A DNA stretch of 64,000 bases from Clostridium beijerinckii HUN142 (GTDB lineage: Bacteria; Bacillota; Clostridia; Clostridiales; Clostridiaceae). The position numbers and the translations under genes are program-made. Below, piece by piece: positions 16,528 through 25,028 of the stretch (positions are counted from its first letter, which is position 1; every line of letters begins with the position of its first letter). The stretch is taken from positions 310,001 through 374,000 of the forward strand of contig NZ_JHXK01000005.1 in the NCBI RefSeq assembly GCF_000621745.1, read 5' to 3'. The notes beneath the pieces are model-generated. The model was not told the DNA's origin, ran no database searches, and saw only the letters and a program-made list of their open reading frames with translations.

Positions 16528-19434
16528 ATGGATAAAACAAATACTCATAAAAACATTTCTCTTTACAAATGGATTTGGCAGTCTCATATTCGTAATGTAC
16601 TAATTCCATTAATAATTATTGAAATAATTTTTACTTGCATATATTTCATTTCGAACTATTGGTCTCATAAAAATTCAGTTACTTTTTACAAGAATCAATC
16701 AAAAAGTGAACTCAATCAAATTATTAAGCAAGAAGTAAACTTAATTGATCAGCACCTATCATCTATATCAAATTCTGCAATGTTTTTCAGTTTACAAATG
16801 GGACACGCTTTGTCAACGCAAGCTTCTTTAACCACTATAGATTCTGATAGGCTATCCTATTCAAAAGATGGAGCTTATTATACTAGTAAAAATAGTCCAA
16901 CTGACGGAGCAGCAATTTTTTATAATAATTTTGCGCCTACTACAAAAGATGAGAAAGGAAAAAAAATTGCTAAGGTTTTAACACAACAAAAGTTAATGGC
17001 AGATATTAAGAATTCCTGCCCCTTGATTAATTCCATATATTTCAACACCTTTGATTCCTTAAGGATAACTTACCCTTATATTAATGTTCTTAACAGTTAT
17101 GATTATTCTTCACAGGTATCTTCTAATAAGTTTTATTATGAAGCCGATGCTAACCATAATCCAGAAAAAAAGATTAAGTTGATTAATCATGATTTTAATT
17201 CAGATAATAGTAATTTTATAAGTTCTGCTATATATCCTGTTTATAAAGGTGATTTTTTAGAAGGTGTTGTTGGTATTGATGTAAACTTGAACGCAATTGT
17301 CAGTAAGGTTTTGACAATTGATATTCCTTGGGATGGTTATAACTTATTGATTGGAGAAGATGGCAGCATCCTTTCACTTTCCGATGTTGGAAAAAATGAT
17401 TTAAATTTAACTCAATATAATATGTATAAAAGTAATGATTTAAGTTCATTAATGGATGAAATCCAAACTAATGAAAACGGATTTTCAAATTTTACACTTA
17501 AGGATGAACCTAGAATTGCATGTTGGTCTACCGTACCTAATACGGATTTAAAATTACTAATAGTAGTTCCAACAAAAAATATCTACTCAAATGCTGATAC
17601 GCTAAGAAATGAGCTGTTAAAAATCGGAATAATTACAGTCTTAGGATTAATTTTATCGTATTTTTTACTTTTCTTAATTACCTATAAAAAGGTGAAAAAT
17701 ATGGGCTACATTGTTTCTGATTCTCTTTTGAGCATTAATAATATTGTTCAAGAAATTAGCAATGGTAAATATGATATATCTGATCCACTCTTAAAGATCT
17801 CAGAATTAGAAGATATAGCATTAAATTTAATAAAAATGGGACATCACATAGGCGAGACAAATAAGAATTTATTAACTACCCAATCTGAACTCAGAAAAAA
17901 AGAAGTTGATTTCAGATCACTTGTTGATTCAATTAATGACATAATCTCAGAGGTAGATATAAACGGCAACATTACCAAAATATGGTCAAGCGTCCATGTT
18001 TATTTATATAAGCTACATATGAAAGGTCATTTTAATTCGATACATGATATTTTAGATGAAAGTACAGCTAAAGCCGCTGAGGAAAAGATCAATTATGTTA
18101 TTAAAACAAAAAAATCTACCAATATGGATTTTAATATTAAATCCACATATGGACTAAAATGGTTTGAGGCATGTATTTCCCCACATTTAAATTATAAAGA
18201 TAGAGTGGTAGTGTTGACTCGCGATATTACAGAACAAAAGAAAATGGCTCGTTCTATCATTTTAGCAAAAGAAGAAGCAGAAAAAGCTAGTAAAGCAAAA
18301 TCTGAATTTTTATCTAGCATGAGTCATGAGCTTAGGACACCATTAAACGCTATATTAGGATTTTCTCAAATCTTAAAATTAGATACTGAATCCCCATTAA
18401 CTAATTCTCAAAGTCAGAGCGTTAACGAAATATCAAAAGCTGGCAGCCACTTACTAGAATTAATTAACGAAATATTAGATCTAGCTAAAATAGAATCAGG
18501 AAAGCTGAGCCTTTCAATTGAATCTGTTCCAGTTAAACCTGTAATAGAGGAAACTGTTGCTATAATAAAACCATTTGCAGACAAACATAAGATAGATATT
18601 ATTACTTATCCAATAGATAATTCAGATGAATTTGTTTCTGCTGATAATACACGACTAAAACAAATTTTACTTAATTTATTATCTAATGCAATTAAGTATA
18701 ACAAGCAAGATGGCCAAGTAATCTTTTATCATGATAGGGTTGATGATAAATATAGATTCCATGTTATTGATACTGGCATTGGCTTATCCAATTCTGATTT
18801 GGAATTGATTTTCAAGCCATTTCACCGTCTAAATAGAATTAATAATTCAATCGAAGGGACGGGAATTGGCCTTGCAGTTGCTAAGCAACTAACTGAATTA
18901 ATGAATGGCGAAATATTTGTAACTAGCGAGAAAGGTATTGGGAGTCACTTTTGGATTGAACTTCCTTGTATAGAATCATCTAGTTTGCAAGTTTCCGAAA
19001 ATACAATGATATCTGAAAATAAAGTTTACTTTTCTAATGATAAATTTCGTACAATATTATATGCTGAAGATAATCCTGCTAATTTACGACTTGTTGAGCG
19101 TGCTCTATCTCAAATTAGTAATTTAAAAATGCTTTCAGCAAATTCCGGTGAGCTGTGTTTAGATTTAGCTATCGCGCATAAGCCAGACATTATATTGCTA
19201 GACATAAATTTACCCGGGATAGATGGTTATGAAGTCTTTAAAAGACTAAAAATGCATAACGAGACTAAACATATCCCAATCATTGCCATTAGTGCGCATG
19301 CAATGCCTAGAGATATAGAAAAAGGATTATCACTAGGATTTTCAGACTATATTACTAAACCAATTAATATTCCAAGCTTTATTGAAAAAGTGTGCATTAT
19401 ATTAGCTAGCATTAGTGAAAAAGACACCTATTAA
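16528..19434 (+). CDS. Membrane hybrid sensor histidine kinase (extracellular sensor-PAS-HisKA-HATPase-REC)
   Basis: A 968-residue kinase. One membrane helix lies at about 21-44 and a second at about 362-386; the 320 residues between are extracytoplasmic and look like a double Cache sensor (YPVYKGDFLEGVVGIDVNLN). A PAS-like domain follows (about 465-570). The dimerisation domain has His600 in SSMSHELRTPLNAILGF, and the ATPase domain has LKQILLNLLSNAIKY, DTGIGLS and GTGIGLAVAKQL. The C-terminal receiver has Asp892 in IILLDINLPG. With the Hpt protein 35 nt downstream and the upstream receiver it forms a complete phosphorelay. The ligand is unknown. Confidence 0.92.
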   Translation: MDKTNTHKNISLYKWIWQSHIRNVLIPLIIIEIIFTCIYFISNYWSHKNSVTFYKNQSKSELNQIIKQEVNLIDQHLSSISNSAMFFSLQMGHALSTQASLTTIDSDRLSYSKDGAYYTSKNSPTDGAAIFYNNFAPTTKDEKGKKIAKVLTQQKLMADIKNSCPLINSIYFNTFDSLRITYPYINVLNSYDYSSQVSSNKFYYEADANHNPEKKIKLINHDFNSDNSNFISSAIYPVYKGDFLEGVVGIDVNLNAIVSKVLTIDIPWDGYNLLIGEDGSILSLSDVGKNDLNLTQYNMYKSNDLSSLMDEIQTNENGFSNFTLKDEPRIACWSTVPNTDLKLLIVVPTKNIYSNADTLRNELLKIGIITVLGLILSYFLLFLITYKKVKNMGYIVSDSLLSINNIVQEISNGKYDISDPLLKISELEDIALNLIKMGHHIGETNKNLLTTQSELRKKEVDFRSLVDSINDIISEVDINGNITKIWSSVHVYLYKLHMKGHFNSIHDILDESTAKAAEEKINYVIKTKKSTNMDFNIKSTYGLKWFEACISPHLNYKDRVVVLTRDITEQKKMARSIILAKEEAEKASKAKSEFLSSMSHELRTPLNAILGFSQILKLDTESPLTNSQSQSVNEISKAGSHLLELINEILDLAKIESGKLSLSIESVPVKPVIEETVAIIKPFADKHKIDIITYPIDNSDEFVSADNTRLKQILLNLLSNAIKYNKQDGQVIFYHDRVDDKYRFHVIDTGIGLSNSDLELIFKPFHRLNRINNSIEGTGIGLAVAKQLTELMNGEIFVTSEKGIGSHFWIELPCIESSSLQVSENTMISENKVYFSNDKFRTILYAEDNPANLRLVERALSQISNLKMLSANSGELCLDLAIAHKPDIILLDINLPGIDGYEVFKRLKMHNETKHIPIIAISAHAMPRDIEKGLSLGFSDYITKPINIPSFIEKVCIILASISEKDTY

Positions 19435-19469
19435 CAGAACATACTATGGAAAGAGGCGTTATATAATTT

Positions 19470-19820
19470 ATGAATTATGACATAATTGGCTTTTCTAATG
19501 ATTTAGGCCTTAACCTTCAACAAGTATCAGAACTTTATGCCGAATTGATTAATGAGTTTAATCTGGCACTATCGGAGTTGAAAGTTTCTATGATAGAAAA
19601 AGATTTAAGAAATATTCAAAAAATAATTCATAACTTAAAAGGTGTTTCAGGAAATTATAGAATAACTGATATCTATGAAGAAACAACTAAAATTAATAAC
19701 TTACTAAAAAGCAACAATTATAATAATCTTGAACTAGATTTAAACAGTCTCCTTACTGTTAGCAATCTAGCTTTAAAAAAAATTAAAAGTTTCTTTTATG
19801 AAAGGTCTATAGTAATATAA
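19470..19820 (+). CDS. Hpt histidine phosphotransfer protein
   Basis: A 116-residue helical protein with the Hpt signature IIHNLKGVSGNYRI, phospho-acceptor His54 followed by LKG. Hpt proteins shuttle phosphate between the receiver domain of a hybrid kinase and a separate response regulator. It is the third gene of the operon with the hybrid kinase and the receiver, which gives all parts of a His-Asp-His-Asp relay. The ribosome site is AGAGGCG, rather distant from the ATG. Confidence 0.85.
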   Translation: MNYDIIGFSNDLGLNLQQVSELYAELINEFNLALSELKVSMIEKDLRNIQKIIHNLKGVSGNYRITDIYEETTKINNLLKSNNYNNLELDLNSLLTVSNLALKKIKSFFYERSIVI

Positions 19821-19824
19821 ATAT

Positions 19825-19940
19825 TTTAAAAAAAGATAGTACCAAAGAATTATTATTTAAAACGGAACCTATGAATTATTCCTTTTCTGGTGTCTATTTC
19901 ACAGTTTCTATTTTAATTCTTAATACTATCTTTTTAAATT
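19825..19940. terminator. Long nested inverted repeat between convergent operons
   Basis: AAAGATAGTA (19832-19841) pairs with TACTATCTTT (19924-19933), and inside it AAGAATTA (19845-19852) pairs with TAATTCTT (19914-19921). A and T runs flank the outer arms, so it can act as a terminator in both directions. The 60-nt internal part may form a further small stem. Confidence 0.6.
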
Positions 19941-19945
19941 ATCAA

Positions 19946-20521
19946 CTAATTTCTACGACTATTTATTAGAAATTCTCCTAAATCTCTATCTGCGTTTAGC
20001 ATATGTTCCCTACACCATTTAAATATTTTTTGTTGCATATGTATAATAAATAATGTTGATACTTCCCTTGTTTCCAAAAAGCTCCTTATATCTCTTAAGC
20101 ACTCTTTAAATTCTTCATGCTGCATCTGGTGAATATCGAATCCTGGATAGTTATTTTGCTTTTGAATTGCCTCTTCTTCATTAATATGGTGAATTGCATG
20201 TTCTTCAAGAGAACTCAAAGCTTCTATAATTTCTATCTTACTTTTTTCTTCATTCATAGCATTTACTAAATTATTAATTAACTTAAACAATTCTTGATGC
20301 TGTCTGTCAATATTATCAACTCCAGTGGATAACACAGCGTCCCAATTTGAGTTCATAAAGTGCATAAGTACATCACCACTAATATTGATTCTACTGATAT
20401 CCATAATAACTGAATCATTATCTTCCTGAACAAACTTTACCATTGATGACGCTATTTTATTATTTATTAATCCGCTTTCATCTTTTTTTAATATTTCGTA
20501 CATATCAATACACCCTCTCAT
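19946..20521 (-). CDS. Bacteriohemerythrin with N-terminal extension
   Basis: A 191-residue protein. The C-terminal ~130 residues are a hemerythrin domain with the di-iron ligand pattern: DRQHQELF, HAIHHINEEE, HQMQHEEF and a late His in REHML. Such proteins bind O2 at a di-iron site and serve as oxygen sensors, scavengers or carriers. The first ~60 residues (to STGVDNI) are not part of the standard domain and I do not recognise them. The start is ambiguous: the ATG at 20521 follows AAGGATAGATT, and the ATG at 20503 follows GAGAGG. It is the last gene of the cheY-mcp-cheW-mcp-kinase operon, which suggests oxygen-linked taxis in an anaerobe. Confidence 0.88.
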   Translation of the reverse strand: MRGCIDMYEILKKDESGLINNKIASSMVKFVQEDNDSVIMDISRINISGDVLMHFMNSNWDAVLSTGVDNIDRQHQELFKLINNLVNAMNEEKSKIEIIEALSSLEEHAIHHINEEEAIQKQNNYPGFDIHQMQHEEFKECLRDIRSFLETREVSTLFIIHMQQKIFKWCREHMLNADRDLGEFLINSRRN

Positions 20522-20599
20522 AATCTATCCTTTTATACCCAAATATTATCATCCATATATAATTCTTACTGTCAGATTTTAAGTATTTAATATAAGTAA

Positions 20600-20827
20600 T
20601 TAATCTACACAAATATACTCATTAACAATCTCTTCTGGTAATTCTTTGTAATCAAATGGTGATATGTCATCAATTTCAAATTTAACTAACTCCATAACCT
20701 TTATTAATACCCTATCCATTTTTACTAGAAACTCTTCTTTTTCTTCTGCCTTAATAACAAAGCTATTGAATGGCACATTATATTTATTTACAAACTTCAA
20801 ATTTAAATTTACAACCCAACTTTTCAT
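20600..20827 (-). CDS. Small protein of unknown function
   Basis: A 75-residue protein I do not recognise. It is acidic towards the C-terminus, has no membrane segment or signal peptide and contains one cysteine near the end (YICVD). The ATG is preceded by AGGGGGATATAT, a good ribosome site, which supports a real gene. It lies between a receiver gene (101 nt upstream) and the hemerythrin (78 nt downstream) on the same strand, so it is probably in the chemosensory operon. Confidence 0.6.
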   Translation of the reverse strand: MKSWVVNLNLKFVNKYNVPFNSFVIKAEEKEEFLVKMDRVLIKVMELVKFEIDDISPFDYKELPEEIVNEYICVD

Positions 20828-20928
20828 ATATATCCCCCTTATCCAAAATATCTTAATATTATTTAGAATTTTCTATCAAAAAATTTCATAAATCCTTATA
20901 TAAATCACGTATATGGCTTTTCCACTAA

Positions 20929-21336
20929 TTACTTTTTATTATCTAAATCTAAATTTAATTTCTTCATAACTTCAGTTAATTTGTCAGTGTTTATTGGCTT
21001 AGTTACATATACTTCACATCCTAGTTCAAAAGCATTTTGAACATCTTTAGCATTATCTAAAGCCGTAATCACAAATTTTTTAGACAAATTTTCATAATTT
21101 ATTTGTTTTTCCTTCTCAATTAAATTAATCATCTTTAGTGCTTTTAAGCCATCTAACTTTGGCATCATTATGTCAAGGCATATAACATCATATTCGTCTT
21201 CCTCTTCTAGTGAAAATATAAATGCCTGGACCGCTTCCTCTCCATTAACCACCATATCACAATCGCCATATTGTGAAAAAAATTTAAATAAAAATCTTCT
21301 ATTTACATAATCATCTTCTGCAATAAGAATTCTCAT
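20929..21336 (-). CDS. Single-domain response regulator
   Basis: A 135-residue receiver with no output domain. The acidic pair is in LIAEDDYVN, the phospho-acceptor is Asp55 in VICLDIMMPKLDG, and the conserved lysine is in VYVTKPIN. It begins 26 nt after the REC-histidine kinase and is the obvious partner of that kinase. The ribosome site AAGAGGTTGGTAT precedes the ATG. Confidence 0.88.
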   Translation of the reverse strand: MRILIAEDDYVNRRFLFKFFSQYGDCDMVVNGEEAVQAFIFSLEEEDEYDVICLDIMMPKLDGLKALKMINLIEKEKQINYENLSKKFVITALDNAKDVQNAFELGCEVYVTKPINTDKLTEVMKKLNLDLDNKK

Positions 21337-21362
21337 ATACCAACCTCTTTTCTACCCAAATT

Positions 21363-22835
21363 TTATATATTCATTAGACTAATAATGCGTTCTCTTAATT
21401 GCTCAAAAGTTATTTTTACTTTTTCACCATTTCCATTTCGTGCATTTGCTTTCAACTTAAATCCCATCATTACTAGTTCATCAAATTTAGAAATAACTAT
21501 AGAATTATTTATAATCTCTGCTATCTTTTCAATTTCAATTAGTTTCCCATTTGCCTCGTCCATTTTTTCAACTAATCTTCTTAATTCTGTATCTAAATCT
21601 GTGTTTCTATTTATTTCATTCGTATTTTTGAAATTTCTTTTTTCTTGTAACTCATTTGAATTAATATTCAGCTTTCCTTTCTTTACTAGTCTGAAAGTTG
21701 CTGTAAAACTAAAGGTGCTCCCTAATCCCATATGACTTTCAACACAGATCCCTCCCCCCAATATTTCAACCAATTGTTTTGATAATGCAAGTCCTAGGCC
21801 AGTTCCATTATGTTCACGCGAATAAGAATTATTTAATTGGCTAAAACTTTTAAATAACAAATTCTTATCTTCTTCATCAATTCCTATCCCCGTATCTTTA
21901 ACTAAAAACCTTAAAATAACCTGTTCGCCTATTTTTTGCTCTATTTTAATTGTTAATGAAATCTTTCCTTCATCTGTAAATTTTATTGCATTGCTTATCA
22001 AATTATTAAGTATCTGTTGTAACTTTTCAAAATCCCCGTACAATAAATCCGGAATTTCATCTGAGTCATTATATTCTAAAGTAATTCCTTTTTCCCTTAC
22101 ATCATATGAATAAATTTTAAGCATATTATATATTAAATTCTTAAGATTAAAATTTGATTCCTTCAGTTCCATTTTCCCTGCTTCTGATTTTGAAAAATCC
22201 AATATTGCATTCACAATGTTAATTAATGAATACGCACTATCTTTTGCAATCAGAAGATTTTCTCTCGATTCATCCTTTAAATCACTATTCATTAATGTGA
22301 GCTCAATCATCCCTATAACACCATTAAGTGGTGTCCGTATCTCATGGCTCATATTTGCAAGAAAATTACTTTTTGCTTTATTTGCCGCTTCCGCTTCTTC
22401 CTTTGCTCGTATGAGAAGATTTCTCATTTCTTCCTCTACTCTTTTTCTCTCAGTTCTTTCATGTAAATCCTTAAGCTCCCTTTTTACAACTGCTCCTAGA
22501 CGTACCATTTTATCCTTCATGATATAATCCTTACATCCAGCACGCATAGCTTCAACAGCTATCTCCTCTCCAATTTCACCCGATACTATAACAAATGGTA
22601 TATCTAACTTTGTTTCATTTAATATTTGTAGCGCTTCAATAGAATTAAAATTCGGCATTACATGATCAGATAAAATTATATCCCATTCCTTATAATTTAA
22701 CGCTTTTCTTAAATCCTCTGCATTTTCTACTTGCTCATAGCTAACATTAAAACCACTTCGTTTAAGTTGCGCTACCTCAAAATTCAAAGAAGCTTTTGAA
22801 TCTTCTATTATTAAAACTCTAATATCCTTTATCAT
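21363..22835 (-). CDS. REC-HisKA-HATPase histidine kinase, soluble, with a degenerate C-terminal domain
   Basis: A 490-residue cytoplasmic kinase. An N-terminal receiver (about 4-120) has Asp57 in [11 protein letters not shown] helical linker leads to HisKA with His164 in [13 protein letters not shown], then an ATPase domain ([34 protein letters not shown]) to about residue 385. The last ~100 residues look helical; [15 protein letters not shown] resembles the Hpt motif but with Phe where the phospho-His should be. I start at the ATG at 22835, which has GGAG 8 nt upstream; a GTG at 22844 lacks spacing. There is no sensor domain, so input may come through the receiver or the adjacent chemoreceptors. 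Confidence 0.87.
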   Translation of the reverse strand: MIKDIRVLIIEDSKASLNFEVAQLKRSGFNVSYEQVENAEDLRKALNYKEWDIILSDHVMPNFNSIEALQILNETKLDIPFVIVSGEIGEEIAVEAMRAGCKDYIMKDKMVRLGAVVKRELKDLHERTERKRVEEEMRNLLIRAKEEAEAANKAKSNFLANMSHEIRTPLNGVIGMIELTLMNSDLKDESRENLLIAKDSAYSLINIVNAILDFSKSEAGKMELKESNFNLKNLIYNMLKIYSYDVREKGITLEYNDSDEIPDLLYGDFEKLQQILNNLISNAIKFTDEGKISLTIKIEQKIGEQVILRFLVKDTGIGIDEEDKNLLFKSFSQLNNSYSREHNGTGLGLALSKQLVEILGGGICVESHMGLGSTFSFTATFRLVKKGKLNINSNELQEKRNFKNTNEINRNTDLDTELRRLVEKMDEANGKLIEIEKIAEIINNSIVISKFDELVMMGFKLKANARNGNGEKVKITFEQLRERIISLMNI

Positions 22836-22864
22836 AGGCTTCACTCCGTAGAAAGAATTTTAAA

Positions 22865-24481
22865 TTATTCGTATTTTGATATCTTGCCAAACTCTATATT
22901 TTTAATCGAATCATTGATTAAACAACTTCTAGTTTTCCTTAATTTAAATTTTGAAACTTGCTCTTTCAACATCTCTGATTGAGAAGCCAATTCTTCGCTT
23001 GCAGATGCACTTTCTTCTGCTGTTGCTGAATTAGTTTGTACTACTGCTGATATCTGAATAACTCCCTGATTAATTTGAGCTATACCTTCTGCTTGTTCAT
23101 TTGAAGCTACTGCTATTTGATTTATAAATTCAGCAACTTTCACAGTATCTTCTACAATTTTATTTAATGCTTCAGACGTTTGTTTTGCTATCTTGCCTCC
23201 CATTTCTGCTTTTCTAATAGCCCCTTCAATCATTTCCGCAGTTTCCTTTGCAGCTTTTGCAGATCTTGCTGCCAAATTTCTAACCTCTTCTGCAACCACT
23301 GCAAAACCTTTTCCGTGCTGCCCAGCCCTAGCTGCTTCAACTGCCGCATTCAAAGCTAAGATATTAGTTTGAAATGCAATTTCATCGATAACTTTTATGA
23401 TTTTATATATACTCGTTGAAGCACTATTTATATCATCTACCGCTATTTTCATTGCTTTCATTTCTTCATAACCTTGTTCAGCATTTATTTTAGCACTACC
23501 AGCAATTTCATTAGCATTTGCAGAGTTTTCTGCATTCATTTTTGTTTGAGCTGATATTTCCTCAATAGATGCTGTTAACTCTTGAATCGAGCTAGCTTGT
23601 TCCATAGCTCCTTGTGAAAGTGCTACACTTGAATCAGAAACTTGTTTCGCTCCTGCTGTAACTTGTTCTGTCGCTGAACTTATGTTGCAGATAGTATCGT
23701 TTAGCTTTTCGGCCATTCTCTCAAAAGAAAGTGCTAATAATCCAATCTCATCTTTGCTATCTATATTAACATTTATATTAAAGTCTCCATCAGCAATTTT
23801 ATCCGCTACCATTATTATCTTACGAACTGGTCTGCTTATTGACAAAGAGATAAATACTCCTATTAATACTGATAAAATTACTCCTATTATTAAAATTATT
23901 GTTGTTAATAATGTTGTATTGTCTGCTGTTTTACTATTACCATCTGAAGTTTCTTTAGCTATATTTAGTTTTAAATCTTGATATGTTTTTAAATTTGATT
24001 GCAGCTTTTCTAAAACTGGTTTTCCTTCTGAATATAAAATATTAATTGCTTCTTGATTTCTATTTTGATTCTTTAATTGTGTTATCTTACTTATAAGATT
24101 CATATAATCGGACTTAGAAATCTTTAAATCATCAATAATCTTTTTTCCTTCAATGGTCAAAGTTGTTTCTGATAATTTATTCAGGCTATAATCAAACTTA
24201 TCACTATTGTCCTTAATTTGATTAATATAATCTTGAATTTCCGATGCATTATCTGTAAGCAGAATATCTCTAGTATTCGCTCTTATATTATTAAAATTAT
24301 TAGATACCTCAATAACATCTCCCAGTGGCCGAGTCATTTTATCGTATAATTTAGTATCAAGATCACTAATCTTATTTATATTCGAAATACAATAAATTCC
24401 CGTAATACCTGCAATAAGCGCTGCAACTAAAAATCCCAGAAGTATTTTTAAACCTATTTTCATATTGTTGAACCATTTCAT
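22865..24481 (-). CDS. Methyl-accepting chemotaxis protein, four-helix-bundle sensor
   Basis: A 538-residue transmembrane chemoreceptor. TM1 (about 11-32) and TM2 (about 190-213) bracket an all-helical extracytoplasmic domain of the 4HB type. HAMP follows (about 213-265), then the signalling hairpin with the tip [37 protein letters not shown], given here only as a landmark around residues 365-400. It is encoded 15 nt after cheW. The C-terminus ends in EFGKISKYE, a variant of the EFGKY tail of the two other receptors here. The ligand is unknown. Confidence 0.93.
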   Translation of the reverse strand: MKWFNNMKIGLKILLGFLVAALIAGITGIYCISNINKISDLDTKLYDKMTRPLGDVIEVSNNFNNIRANTRDILLTDNASEIQDYINQIKDNSDKFDYSLNKLSETTLTIEGKKIIDDLKISKSDYMNLISKITQLKNQNRNQEAINILYSEGKPVLEKLQSNLKTYQDLKLNIAKETSDGNSKTADNTTLLTTIILIIGVILSVLIGVFISLSISRPVRKIIMVADKIADGDFNINVNIDSKDEIGLLALSFERMAEKLNDTICNISSATEQVTAGAKQVSDSSVALSQGAMEQASSIQELTASIEEISAQTKMNAENSANANEIAGSAKINAEQGYEEMKAMKIAVDDINSASTSIYKIIKVIDEIAFQTNILALNAAVEAARAGQHGKGFAVVAEEVRNLAARSAKAAKETAEMIEGAIRKAEMGGKIAKQTSEALNKIVEDTVKVAEFINQIAVASNEQAEGIAQINQGVIQISAVVQTNSATAEESASASEELASQSEMLKEQVSKFKLRKTRSCLINDSIKNIEFGKISKYE

Positions 24482-24496
24482 AATAATGTCCTCCCT

Positions 24497-24994
24497 CTAT
24501 TGTTCAATGTTATTTAGGGTTTCAGCATCCTCATCATTTATTAACTTATTACAATCCAAAATTAATTTAACTTGATTCTCTATTTTCCCTATTCCTTTTA
24601 TATACTTATTACTAATTTTATTTAGATTTGGTGGAGGCACAATATCTTGATCTGGTATTATTAGAACTTCTGAAACACTATCAACAATAAGGCCAATTGA
24701 TAAATCGTTTATATCTATCACTATTATACAAGTCCTATCATTATATTCCCTAAAATCCTTCTTAAATCTTAATCTTACATCCATTACTGGAATTATCTTT
24801 CCCCTTAGATTAATAATTCCTCTTATATAATCTGGAAGTTCTGGAACTGAGGTTATAGGTTGTATTCCAATAATCTCTGTAACATTATTTATTCCTATAC
24901 CATAAGATTCATCATCAAGTATAAACGTAAGGTATTTCCCTTTCTGAGTATCTTCTTCCATATCTGTATTATCATTAATCATATTTGTATTCAT
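24497..24994 (-). CDS. cheW: CheW coupling protein
   Basis: A 165-residue CheW-domain protein that links chemoreceptors to CheA. Typical features are YLTFILDDESYGIGINNVTEI (landmark only), PDYIRGIINLRGKIIPVMDVR with the receptor-binding arginine region, and GLIVDSVSEVLII. It lies between two receptor genes in the cheY operon. It is the only separate cheW in the window. The ATG follows GAGAGGAAGTGTTAGC. Confidence 0.93.
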   Translation of the reverse strand: MNTNMINDNTDMEEDTQKGKYLTFILDDESYGIGINNVTEIIGIQPITSVPELPDYIRGIINLRGKIIPVMDVRLRFKKDFREYNDRTCIIVIDINDLSIGLIVDSVSEVLIIPDQDIVPPPNLNKISNKYIKGIGKIENQVKLILDCNKLINDEDAETLNNIEQ

Positions 24995-25028
24995 GCTAAC
25001 ACTTCCTCTCTTCTACTAAAAATCAATA

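Noticed and set aside
20600..20827. Flagellar or chemotaxis adaptor identity for the 75-residue protein
   Set aside because: Position suggests it, but no motif supports any named family, so it is left as unknown.
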